7,994 nucleotides of DNA from Desulfobacteraceae bacterium (GTDB lineage: Bacteria; Desulfobacterota; Desulfobacteria; Desulfobacterales; UBA11574). The notes under the pieces are model-generated. The model made no database searches. It worked only from the letters and a program-made list of their open reading frames with translations, and was not told the DNA's origin. The stretch spans positions 1 through 7,994 of the forward strand of contig JABMQM010000067.1 of assembly GCA_013203195.1 (NCBI GenBank), read 5' to 3'. The position numbers and the translations under genes were made by a program. Below, one piece after another: positions 1 to 6,797 of this stretch; positions within the stretch are counted from its first letter, which is position 1, and every line of letters starts with the position of its first letter.

Positions 1-263
1 CTTCGGACCGCAACGGCATTTCATTTTAAAGCTATGATGCGATCTGTACGCTGTTGCAGTTGAGCCCGGACCAATATGTCGAAGCCAGAAACAGCCTTTT
101 AGGTAAAGATCTGATCGCCTTTGACAGTACCGTTTTCCAGGTGCTTGCGTTGCCGCAAAAACCGAAGGCAGGTTCATCTACAAAACCTGTTATCAGTTCC
201 AGGCAGCAAGAAGGTGCTGCATCCGTAGGGGAGATCATCGGGCGATTTTTAAAAGCAGGCTAA
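1..263 (+). pseudogene. C-terminal part of a small ORF upstream of the recombinase trio, interrupted by a stop
   Basis: The frame that ends at the TAA at 261-263 is open back to a TAA at 27-29, and is open again before that stop to the window edge. The residues before the stop (SDRNGISF) and after it (SYDAICTLLQLSPDQYVEARNSL) read as one continuous helix-rich segment, so the TAA probably replaces a tyrosine codon (TAT or TAC). I recall similar short proteins, with a motif like FYSYD...LIAFDGT.FQVLSLP, upstream of site-specific recombinase genes; this is memory, not a search. Function is unknown; a small DNA-binding helper is possible. The first possible restart is the TTG at 54. The ORF ends only 3 bp before the first recombinase start, so its translation may feed that gene. 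The 5' part lies outside the window. Confidence 0.45.
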
Positions 264-266
264 GCA

Positions 267-1490
267 TTGATTGACAAACATGTCATAGAATCCATCGAAT
301 GGATCGAAACGCAACTTGAGCAAGTTGGCCTGACCGTAAAAGCATTGGAGCAGGCGGTGGCGGATTATTTGCAGTGGATGGAATCGGTTGGATACAGCCA
401 GAAAAGCCGGCAAAACTATCAGCGGCAACTCGACAAATTTATGCGGTTTGTCAAACAAAGCCGATTGGACTGGGATGCTATATTCAAATTACAAACGCTC
501 CAGCGCTTTAAAAAAGTACATGCTGTTTCTGCGACCCATTCAATTACAGGACTTTCACGGTATCTTTTTCGACAAAAACGAATCTCTATGCCCATAGAAA
601 AAAAAGAGTATCTGTTGCCGAAAAGCTATGAAGATTTTTTGGCCCATCATCAAAGAAGCCACGGCATTGCTCATCAGCAAATTAAGCGGATCAAAAGAGT
701 CCTTGCGGCTCTAGATGCTTACCTGCAAAGCCATGGAATCAATCTTTCATGGTTAACGATCGAGCAGGTAGATGCTTTCCTGGTAGAATTTTTTGCGCCC
801 TTTACATCGACAACATGCAAGACCTACCGCTCGATGATTCGGGGATTTTTAAGATATTTGTACCAGGAGCGAAAAATTATAAAAAGAAATCTTGCACCGC
901 TGGTCGTCGGCGCTCCTATGTTTGGCAAGGCTAAACCGCCTAAGTTTTTGCGGCCGGGGGAAGTACAAGGAGTTTTTGCCGGCTTAAAGCTTTCTTCTTC
1001 AAAAGATATTCGCACCTGTGCCATGGTACATATAGCCTACACTTTAGGACTGCGGCCAAAAGAAATCAGCCGAATCAGCCTGGATGATATCTCCTTTACA
1101 AAGAAAGAACTGACACTTAGAGCCCGAAAAGGCGGTAATCCCATCAAACTGCCACTACCCGATATAACCATCAAAGCTGTCGCCGCTTACCTGATCGGTG
1201 TAAGGCCGGAAAGTAAACACAGAATACTGTTTTTAAGCCTTAAAGTTCCCCAGGGACCACTTTGTCCGGGTGTGGTCGGTCAATACATCAGTCAATGTAT
1301 GAAAGCGATTCATCCTTCTTCGACAGCTTACTGGCTGCGGCATACCTATGCTCAAAACCTTTTAGAAGCCGGTGTGTCGGTTTATGAGATCAAAGAAATG
1401 CTTGGGCACGACAGTATCGAGGCTACCCGAAAATATCTTCATATCCATATTAAACTCATGCGGAAGGTCCTGTTTGATGAAAAACTTTGA
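267..1490 (+). CDS. ritA: Tyrosine recombinase, first gene of the trio (RitA-like), 407 aa
   Basis: Site-specific DNA recombinase that cuts and rejoins DNA through a 3'-phosphotyrosine link. The start is TTG at 267, with AGG at 257-259 seven bases upstream; the next in-frame ATG (378) would remove the first helices. The N-terminal half has two SAM-like core-binding stretches (about residues 26-62 and 116-200). The catalytic domain shows Arg I at R263 (GLRPKEIS), the beta-hairpin lysine K288 (RARKGG), box II at 355-360 (YWLRHT) with Arg II at R358, the LGHD histidine H381 and nucleophile Y390 (RKYLH). The usual first His of the H-x-L-R-H motif is Tyr (Y355). The gene overlaps the next one by 14 bp and follows an upstream stop by 3 bp, so it sits in one operon. 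Identification as a tyrosine recombinase is secure; assignment as RitA rests on position and length. Confidence 0.92.
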   Translation: MIDKHVIESIEWIETQLEQVGLTVKALEQAVADYLQWMESVGYSQKSRQNYQRQLDKFMRFVKQSRLDWDAIFKLQTLQRFKKVHAVSATHSITGLSRYLFRQKRISMPIEKKEYLLPKSYEDFLAHHQRSHGIAHQQIKRIKRVLAALDAYLQSHGINLSWLTIEQVDAFLVEFFAPFTSTTCKTYRSMIRGFLRYLYQERKIIKRNLAPLVVGAPMFGKAKPPKFLRPGEVQGVFAGLKLSSSKDIRTCAMVHIAYTLGLRPKEISRISLDDISFTKKELTLRARKGGNPIKLPLPDITIKAVAAYLIGVRPESKHRILFLSLKVPQGPLCPGVVGQYISQCMKAIHPSSTAYWLRHTYAQNLLEAGVSVYEIKEMLGHDSIEATRKYLHIHIKLMRKVLFDEKL

Positions 1491-2451
1491 GAGCTTTCTT
1501 GCTCCCCAACTTAAAGAGTTTATGGCTTATCGTCAAAACTTGGGCTATGCGACAAAGACTTTATTGTCTCATCTAAAAACTTTTGACCAGTACCTAAATG
1601 AAAAAAAGCCTGAGCTAAGTTTATTACAACCCTCATTTTTTCTTGAGTTAAGAGCCAATCTTAAAATGGAGCCAACATCAGCAAATAAAGTTATTTACGC
1701 CACGCGCGACTTTTTTCAATTTCTGGTGCGAAAGGGACTCTGCACAACAAATCCTCTCCACGATATCCCACCGCTGCCTGAAAATAGATTTATCCCGTTT
1801 GTTTTCTCACCGGATCAGGTTGATCAGATCCTGTCCGCCGTTTGCGAAAGAATACGAAAATCCCCAAAATACTTTTTGAAAGATTTATGCGTCTATCTTG
1901 CTATTGTTTTACTGGCCCGGTGCGGAATGAGAATCTCAGAACCCTTGCGACTGCTGCGCAGTCACTATCGCTCGGACGAAAAAACGCTTTATATTGAAAA
2001 AACCAAATTTAAAAAAGATCGGCTGATCCCGATCCCTTTATCTGCGGCAGATGAAATCAATAATTATCTGGCCGTACGAAAAGCCTTGCTGGGCAAGGAT
2101 CCAAACCCATACCTTTTAGTACGCAGCAAACAAAAAAGGTTGAAAGATTATCAAATTCGTTCTGCCTTCCACCAGGCGGTACAAGATGTCGAACTCCATC
2201 AGCCTCGACAGATTATGGGCAATACCGTTTTCAGTGCACCTGTGCCCCACAGTCTAAGGCACTCTTTTGCCGTAAATACCTTAAGGTGTGTCAAAGAAAA
2301 GGGCAGATCGCCCCAGAATGCCCTGCCGGTGCTGGCTATCTATATGGGCCATTGTAAATACAAGCATACCATCAAATATCTTAAAGTATTAGATGCCGAG
2401 CAACGTAAAGGGTTGGCTGATTTTGTTTTCTCTAATCGTGAGGATATATGA
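1477..2451 (+). CDS. ritB: Tyrosine recombinase, second gene of the trio (RitB-like), 324 aa
   Basis: Second recombinase of the trio. The frame is open back to a GTG at 1372, but the ATG at 1477 is preferred: GGAAGG at 1462-1467 lies nine bases before it, and the protein then begins with a normal core-binding helix (residues 2-40). It starts 14 bp before the first gene stops, so translation is coupled. The full catalytic set is present: R152 (CGMRISE), K177 (KTKFKKDR), H258 and R261 (PHSLRHS), H292 (MGHC) and Y301 (TIKYLK). The H to Y spacing of nine matches both neighbours. About 35 residues between Arg II and the GH motif (with KEKGRSPQN) are longer than in the other two proteins. It overlaps the next gene by 4 bp (ATGA). 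Confidence 0.92.
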   Translation: MKNFESFLAPQLKEFMAYRQNLGYATKTLLSHLKTFDQYLNEKKPELSLLQPSFFLELRANLKMEPTSANKVIYATRDFFQFLVRKGLCTTNPLHDIPPLPENRFIPFVFSPDQVDQILSAVCERIRKSPKYFLKDLCVYLAIVLLARCGMRISEPLRLLRSHYRSDEKTLYIEKTKFKKDRLIPIPLSAADEINNYLAVRKALLGKDPNPYLLVRSKQKRLKDYQIRSAFHQAVQDVELHQPRQIMGNTVFSAPVPHSLRHSFAVNTLRCVKEKGRSPQNALPVLAIYMGHCKYKHTIKYLKVLDAEQRKGLADFVFSNREDI

Positions 2452-3467
2452 AGCTTTCAACTTGTATCTATAAATTCTTCGATCAGTACCTTCCCAGCAT
2501 AAAAGGCAGCAGCAGGCGAACTATTCAAGCTTACCGGGACACCTTCACCCTCTTTCTGCCATTTGCTGCCCGGCACCTTTCCATCAAAATCGAATCGCTT
2601 AGGGTCAAACATCTTTCTTCCGATTTGATACTGGCCTTTCTCGATTACCTGGAGTCAGATCGTAACAATGTCACCCGTACACGTAACCATCGTCTGGCAG
2701 CTATAAAATCCCTGGCTAAAATGATCCGGTTTATGTATCCGGAACACCGGGAAATTGTCGCAAGGATACTGGGCATCCCTCAAAAACGTACCCAAAGACA
2801 ACTCATCGGCTTTTTGTATCCCGATGAAATCCTTAACGTCTTTGAATCGGTCGACCTCAAGAAAAAGGAAGGCTTCCGTGATTATACGATCCTGCATCTG
2901 CTTTATGACTCGGGTGCAAGAGCCAGTGAAATCACAACGCTTAACCTCGACTACTTCAATCCTGAGCAAAAAACGCTGGCCATCCTGGGTAAAGGAAATC
3001 TCTATCGACAAATCAAACTCGAACCCAAAACCGTTCAGCTCCTCAAACTGTATATCGCCAAATACCGGCCGGCCCCAAAACTGTTATATCAACACCGTTT
3101 GTTTATCAACCAGCGCAAAACAGAGCTTACCAGACACGGCATTTATCGAATCTGCAAGAAATATCTTCTTAAAACTTTGAGCCCCAAACGTCTTAAAGAT
3201 ATCAATCCGGTCCATAGCTTCCGGCATGCCTGTGCTGTAAGAATGCTCTCTTGCGGCAAGCCAATCTCTGATATCAGAAACCGCTTAGGGCATGAAAATA
3301 TTCAATCCACTATGGTGTACTTGCATATGGATTTGAACCGCAGAAAAGCGGTCCAGAGAAAATTTATCGAATATATCCAATCCAATCTTTCTTGTGATTC
3401 GAAGATAGAAGAATTAATTGATTGGGAAAATAGCAAAGGTATTCTGGAATGGCTCGATAGCCTCTAA
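2448..3467 (+). CDS. ritC: Tyrosine recombinase, third gene of the trio (RitC-like), 339 aa
   Basis: Third recombinase. The ATG at 2448 overlaps the TGA of the second gene (ATGA), with GAGGA just upstream at 2440-2444, so it depends on re-initiation after the second gene. The N-terminal core-binding domain covers about residues 1-110. All catalytic residues are present: R158 (DSGARASE), K182 (LGKGN), H256 and R259 (VHSFRHA), H282 (LGHEN) and Y291 (MVYLHMD). After the nucleophile there is a tail of about 48 residues, rich in acidic residues and tryptophan, longer than in the first gene. Such tails in tyrosine recombinases often pack in trans onto a neighbouring subunit; that role here is inference. 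No further gene follows on this strand before the convergent regulator. Confidence 0.92.
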   Translation: MKLSTCIYKFFDQYLPSIKGSSRRTIQAYRDTFTLFLPFAARHLSIKIESLRVKHLSSDLILAFLDYLESDRNNVTRTRNHRLAAIKSLAKMIRFMYPEHREIVARILGIPQKRTQRQLIGFLYPDEILNVFESVDLKKKEGFRDYTILHLLYDSGARASEITTLNLDYFNPEQKTLAILGKGNLYRQIKLEPKTVQLLKLYIAKYRPAPKLLYQHRLFINQRKTELTRHGIYRICKKYLLKTLSPKRLKDINPVHSFRHACAVRMLSCGKPISDIRNRLGHENIQSTMVYLHMDLNRRKAVQRKFIEYIQSNLSCDSKIEELIDWENSKGILEWLDSL

Positions 3468-3521
3468 ACGGTTACTGCAGCCATTGGGCAGATCAGATGT
3501 GGAGGGTTTGAACACAGATTG

Positions 3522-3652
3522 TTATGTTGTGAGTTTTATTGCAAATATGTAACTAACTCTATAACCTGCTATTATTAATGCAAATCCGAACTTCCAAAGC
3601 CACTTCTATAAAACCTTATATTTTCAATGAGATAGATCCACTCGCAACATAA
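3522..3652. repeat. 13-bp inverted repeat pair downstream of the trio
   Basis: TTATGTTGTGAGT at 3522-3534 is the reverse complement, with one mismatch, of ACTCGCAACATAA at 3640-3652. The arms are 105 bp apart. They lie in the 274-bp gap between the third recombinase gene and the convergent regulator. They could be accessory binding sites near the right end of the RIT element. The match is short and the DNA is AT-rich, so chance is possible. Confidence 0.35.
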
Positions 3653-3660
3653 AGGCAGAC

Positions 3661-3697
3661 ATCTTGCATTTTGGTTCCAGAGGCCAAAGCGCAAGAT
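3661..3697. repeat. 37-bp dyad shaped like a tyrosine recombinase core site
   Basis: Arms of 14 bp (3661-3674 and 3684-3697) are complementary at 12 of 14 positions: ATCTTGC with GCAAGAT, and TTTGG with CCAAA, separated by a two-base mismatch. The centre is 9 bp (TTCCAGAGG). Two inverted arms around a short spacer is the geometry of lox, FRT and dif sites. As RNA it would also make a hairpin 45 bases beyond the stop of the minus-strand regulator, but no U-run follows in that direction, so a terminator is the weaker reading. Confidence 0.4.
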
Positions 3698-3741
3698 ATG
3701 GGATTTTCCGATCTTCCACCTTGCCCTGTCCACAAAAATGT

Positions 3742-5394
3742 CTATTGCTCGAAAGCTAAAAGGTGAGATCTGAGGTTTCCTTTCTTTTTGCCTAAACCAA
3801 TCTTGCTTCGTATATTTTTTCTGTGCGTGTCAACCGTCCTTGGAGATATTTTCATAAGCTTGGCAATTTTTTTAGATTGATAGCCTATCTTTACCATATT
3901 TACTATCGTGATTTCTCTGGGTGTCAGGCTTAAATATTTCAGGGATAGCTTTCGAGTGAATGGTGATACTATTTCGTCTAAATTTGATTCTAAAATATTC
4001 AAAAAGGCTTTTTGGTAATCATCCAGTTTAGTTTGATTAATTTTATCAAAATATGGTAAAATCAGTTCTTTTACGTTGGTCATCACATTTTCTTCAACTT
4101 CTGTTTTATCCTCTGCTCTTTTTTTCAATAAAACTTTCATTGCGATATTAAGTTCTTCAAGACTTTTTTTCTGGAGTTCCAATTCTCTGGTTCGTTCCTC
4201 AACTCGTTGTTCAAGCTCATCGTGAGCTTTTTGCAGCGCCTCCTCCGCTTTCTTTTGCTCAGTGATGTCTCTCACGGATGTTAGCCTTACTATTTTTCCC
4301 TCGTGAGGGATTTGCCTGCCGTGGAGAATGATCGGGAATATTGAGCCATTCTTTCTAAGCCCTTCAGCTTCGTATGCCTCAGAATATCCCTCTGTGGCAT
4401 TTTTACCCACTATTTCGCGCATTTTCGGAGATGCAAGCTGAGTTACATTGATTTTCATGTCAAGCATTTCAGTCACTGAATCGTATCCAAACATCTCAAC
4501 AAATCTGTCATTGCCATCTAAGATCAATCCTTTTTCATGGAAAGCAATCCCTTCGATAGTTGCAGCAGCAAGCAGCTTGAACTTCTCTTCACTCTCCCGC
4601 AGCGACTCCTCAGCCTGCTTACGCGCGGTGATGTCTTGGCCTATTGCAAGATTCCCGATGACTTTACCTTCAGAATCTTTGATCGCTTTATTTCTCCATG
4701 AAATCCAGACAATCTCTCCATTTTTGCAAATGTTTTGATTTATGTTCTCTTCAAATTCTTCAGGTATTTCGAGAATGTCTTGCGCCAAGGTACCCAAGCT
4801 GCGCCCGGAACTTTCCACCTTTGGAACGATAATCATCACATCTTTCCCGAGAATTTCGTCTTGGCGGTACCCAAAGAACCTCTGGGCGTATTCGTTAAAG
4901 AAAATTATTTTACCATTAAGATCATATCTTAATATGATGCTGTTTGCGTTTTCGACAAGTTCGCGATATTTCTCCTCGCTTTCCCGCAGCGACTCCTCAG
5001 CCTGCTTGCGCTCAGCATCAACTTTAGCAACATAGAGGGTCATCTCAATAGTGATTTCAAGGTCTTTATCCTGGAATGGTTTGACAATAAAGCCAAAAGG
5101 ATAAGTCAATTTGGCTCGTTTAAGCCTGTCCTTATCTGCGTAGCCGGTAATGAATATAACCGGTATATCATATTGAGTGCGTATTCCCTCAGCAGCTTCA
5201 ATCCCGTCTATTTCGCCTTTAAGAATAATATCCATTAACACTACATCAGGCGCATTTTCTTTTACCTTCCCAATGGCTTGTTCTCCATAACCGACTATTG
5301 CGGCGACACCGTATCCAAGTTTTTTCATCCGGCTTTCCAAGTCCATTGCGATAATGCCGTCATCCTCCACAATTAAGACTTGTGCTTTTTCCAT
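3742..5394 (-). CDS. REC-PAS-PAS-LuxR response regulator, 550 aa
   Basis: Cytoplasmic signal-responsive transcription factor. Residues 4-120 are a receiver domain with acidic pocket E10/D11/D12, phospho-acceptor D55 (LMDIIL), T83 and K105 (VKPF). Two PAS sensor domains follow at about 139-262 and 268-382, each ending in a D-I-T PAC motif (D254, D376). A charged coiled coil covers about 383-430. Residues 489-545 are a LuxR/GerE helix-turn-helix (SLTPREI...SPRTVDTHRKNI). No histidine-kinase H-box or ATPase domain is present, so it needs a separate kinase for phosphorylation and combines that input with small-molecule or redox sensing by PAS. The ATG at 5394 is preceded by AAGGA (plus-strand 5404-5408), nine bases away. 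No membrane segment is visible and the ligand and target genes are unknown. It stands alone, converging on the RIT genes, and an IS lies about 57 bp upstream, which may have cut it off from its promoter. Confidence 0.88.
   Translation of the reverse strand: MEKAQVLIVEDDGIIAMDLESRMKKLGYGVAAIVGYGEQAIGKVKENAPDVVLMDIILKGEIDGIEAAEGIRTQYDIPVIFITGYADKDRLKRAKLTYPFGFIVKPFQDKDLEITIEMTLYVAKVDAERKQAEESLRESEEKYRELVENANSIILRYDLNGKIIFFNEYAQRFFGYRQDEILGKDVMIIVPKVESSGRSLGTLAQDILEIPEEFEENINQNICKNGEIVWISWRNKAIKDSEGKVIGNLAIGQDITARKQAEESLRESEEKFKLLAAATIEGIAFHEKGLILDGNDRFVEMFGYDSVTEMLDMKINVTQLASPKMREIVGKNATEGYSEAYEAEGLRKNGSIFPIILHGRQIPHEGKIVRLTSVRDITEQKKAEEALQKAHDELEQRVEERTRELELQKKSLEELNIAMKVLLKKRAEDKTEVEENVMTNVKELILPYFDKINQTKLDDYQKAFLNILESNLDEIVSPFTRKLSLKYLSLTPREITIVNMVKIGYQSKKIAKLMKISPRTVDTHRKNIRSKIGLGKKKGNLRSHLLAFEQ
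4595..5007 (-). repeat. Identical 26-bp direct repeats in the PAS linkers
   Basis: The same 26 bp occur at 4595-4620 and 4982-5007. They encode the same KQAEESLRE linker before PAS1 and PAS2. Identity at the DNA level, not only the protein level, points to recent segmental duplication or gene conversion of a PAS module. A third, diverged version of the linker (KKAEEALQKA) follows PAS2. Confidence 0.75.
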
Positions 5395-5452
5395 GGCTCT
5401 ATATCCTTGGTTTATATACGTGGTGTAAATTCATGATAACTTGAGAATCATC

Positions 5453-5479
5453 TAAAAGGCGCCTCCCAATCGCAAAAAA
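5453..5479. repeat. Left subterminal inverted repeats of the IS
   Basis: Two blocks, TAAAAGGCGCCT (5453-5464) and ATCGCAAAAAA (5469-5479), are matched in inverted orientation near the right end. The spacing between blocks differs: 4 bp here and 21 bp on the right. Beyond the second block the similarity continues imperfectly, giving about 20 of 25 bp overall for that block. Confidence 0.5.
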
Positions 5480-5541
5480 GGATGCGATTTGTTATAGGTG
5501 GTTAACCCAAACATAAACCCCTAAACAAAAGGAGGCGCTTC
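5457..5541 (+). promoter_or_regulatory. Structured transposase leader that can hide the ribosome binding site
   Basis: GCGCCTCC at 5459-5466 is the exact complement of GGAGGCGC at 5531-5538, which contains the transposase Shine-Dalgarno (GGAGG, six bases before the ATG at 5542). Two smaller hairpins fit inside: AATCGC/GCGATT (5468-5473, 5484-5489; perfect, 10-nt loop) and TAGGTGGTT paired with AACCCCTA (5495-5523, one bulge). Together they form a three-way junction closed by the stem that sequesters the RBS. Transcripts that start outside the IS would carry the whole fold and be poorly translated, a control known from other insertion sequences. Whether this holds here is inference. Confidence 0.5.
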
Positions 5542-6561
5542 ATGGAACTATACGCTGGATTAGATCTTCATTCAAGAAATACTTACATCGGTATCATGGA
5601 CAAAGCATTCAACCGTGTATTCAAAAAATGAGTTCCGAATCATCTGGAACTCATTTTACAAACACTTGAACCTTTTCGGGATCGAATCAAAGGGTTTGTG
5701 GTTGAATCCACCTACAATTGGTACTGGCTGGTAGACGGTCTTATGGATAACGGATATTCAAGCGCTCATTTAGCGAATCCAGCTGCTATCAAACAATATG
5801 AAGGATTAAAGCATAGTGACGATCAGCACGATGCCTTCTTTCTGGCCCAGCTTCTGATTTTAGGCATTTTACCACAAGGGTATATTTACCCTAAAAAGGG
5901 TCGTCCGGTGCGCGATCTGGCCCGCAAGCGGATGTTCTTGGTTAAGCACAAGACCGCTCATATTTTGAGCCTGCAATCGTTAATTCAGCGCTGCTGTGCA
6001 ATCAAAGTCAGTGCCAATGACATCAGAAATCTGACGGTCAAAGAATTAGAAATGTGGTTGCAAGAAGAATATCTGGTCCTATCCGCCCAGGCCAATTTAG
6101 ACAGTATCAATTTTCTTAAACAGAAGATTAAAGACTTAGAAAAAGCGATCAAAAAGAATGTAAAGCTCAAAAAGCCGTTTCAGCAATTACAGACAGTGCC
6201 CGGCATCGGTCCTATTCTGGCCATGACCATTATGCTGGAAGTCGGTGATATTGGCCGTTTCCCCGAAGTCGGCGATTTTGCTTCCTATTGCCGCTGTGTA
6301 TCATCCCAGCGACTCTCCGATGGCAAAAGAAAAGGAAGCGGCAACCGCAAAAACGGTAATCGATATTTGAGCTGGGCATTTGTCGAAGCGGCCCAATTGA
6401 CCCGTAGATACAATGAACACTTCAGAAAATACTATAACCGTAAAGTTGCTCAGGCAAATACAAGCCTTGCAACTAAAGCGCTGAGCAACAAACTGGCGCG
6501 CATCTGTTATTACATAATGAGAGATCAGGTTCCTTTCAATGAGGAACTGTATTGTCCTTAA
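5542..6561 (+). pseudogene. IS110/IS1111 family DEDD transposase, interrupted by TGA at codon 30
   Basis: The reading frame runs from the ATG at 5542 (GGAGG six bases upstream) to the TAA at 6559-6561, 339 codons, open except for one TGA at 5629-5631. The N-terminal RuvC-like DEDD domain has D8 (GLDLHS), E54 (VVEST), D94 and D97 (SDDQHDA); the last two are three apart as in Piv and IS110 proteins. A charged helical linker spans about 165-215. The C-terminal Transposase_20 domain shows VPGIGPILA at about residue 219, then ASYCRC and GNRKNGNRYLSWA. These enzymes recombine DNA guided by a bridge RNA. A restart at GTG 5698 would drop D8 and should be inactive. The simplest reading is a CGA (Arg) to TGA mutation in FKK-R-VPN, making the copy non-autonomous. 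Readthrough or selenocysteine insertion cannot be excluded from sequence alone. Confidence 0.85.
5625..5657 (+). other. Perfect 12-bp hairpin containing the in-frame TGA
   Basis: Positions 5625-5636 pair without mismatch with 5646-5657, leaving a 9-nt loop (GAATCATCT, 5637-5645). The TGA stop (5629-5631) lies inside the 5' arm. With C at 5629, the presumed ancestral base, that position would not pair with A5653. The A-run before and the T-run at the end also give it the look of a bidirectional terminator. The distance from TGA to the loop is only 5 nt, shorter than in known bacterial SECIS elements. Confidence 0.6.
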
Positions 6562-6563
6562 CC

Positions 6564-6639
6564 GGGGACTGCAACGGTGATCCGTTGATGTAGGTGGTTC
6601 AAAACCCTATGACTTGCGTGGCACACCGTTGCACTCCCC
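6564..6639 (+). ncRNA. Structured RNA element just after the transposase stop
   Basis: GGGGACTGCAACGG at 6564-6577 pairs with CCGTTGCACTCCCC at 6626-6639 at 13 of 14 positions. CAACGG (6572-6577) can instead pair with the nearer CCGTTG at 6582-6587 as a 6-bp hairpin with a TGAT loop, so two exclusive folds are possible. Inside the long fold, TAGGTGGTT (6591-6599) can pair with ACCCTA. It starts 3 bases after the stop codon. No U-run follows, so it is not a simple terminator; it may be part of the element's guide RNA or a 3' control element. Confidence 0.45.
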
Positions 6640-6797
6640 TAAACAAAATTCCAGGCGGATGTCCTTTTTTGTGATCTGCCCTTGTCATGAGCCCGCTATG
6701 GTTGGCCCTTTTGGAGCCCTATGTTTTGTAACAATCCATTGGACATGGCAAGGTACCGATGTTTCTCTGGGGTCCGCTTACCGGACCAGGGGTCACT

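Larger units (their letters stand above)
1..3697 (+). mobile_element. Recombinase-in-trio (RIT) element, left end outside the window
   Basis: Three consecutive, overlapping, non-identical tyrosine recombinase genes on one strand are the defining layout of RIT elements. All three have the C-terminal catalytic fold, with the GH to Tyr spacing fixed at 9 residues in each. RIT elements are known to carry imperfect or nested inverted repeats at their ends. The right boundary given here is the end of a 37-bp dyad 194 bp after the third gene and is only a guess. The left boundary cannot be seen. Confidence 0.7.
5518..6648 (+). repeat. Paired direct repeats in the transposase leader and 3' region
   Basis: CCCCTAAACAAAA (13 bp) occurs at 5518-5530 just before the transposase RBS and at 6636-6648 after the gene. 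Each copy follows a TAGGTGGTT (5495-5503 and 6591-6599) in the same order. A related TAAACAAAAGG is at 5522-5532 and 6952-6962. The gene is thus bracketed by similar structured modules. Confidence 0.65.

Noticed and set aside
2655..3011. Minus-strand ORF of 118 codons inside the third recombinase gene
   Set aside because: It is antisense to a gene with a full set of catalytic motifs and has no features of its own.
5629..5657. Standard bacterial SECIS element for selenocysteine
   Set aside because: The UGA is inside the stem and only 5 nt from the loop; known bacterial elements have about 16-37 nt between UGA and loop. A plain nonsense mutation explains the data better.
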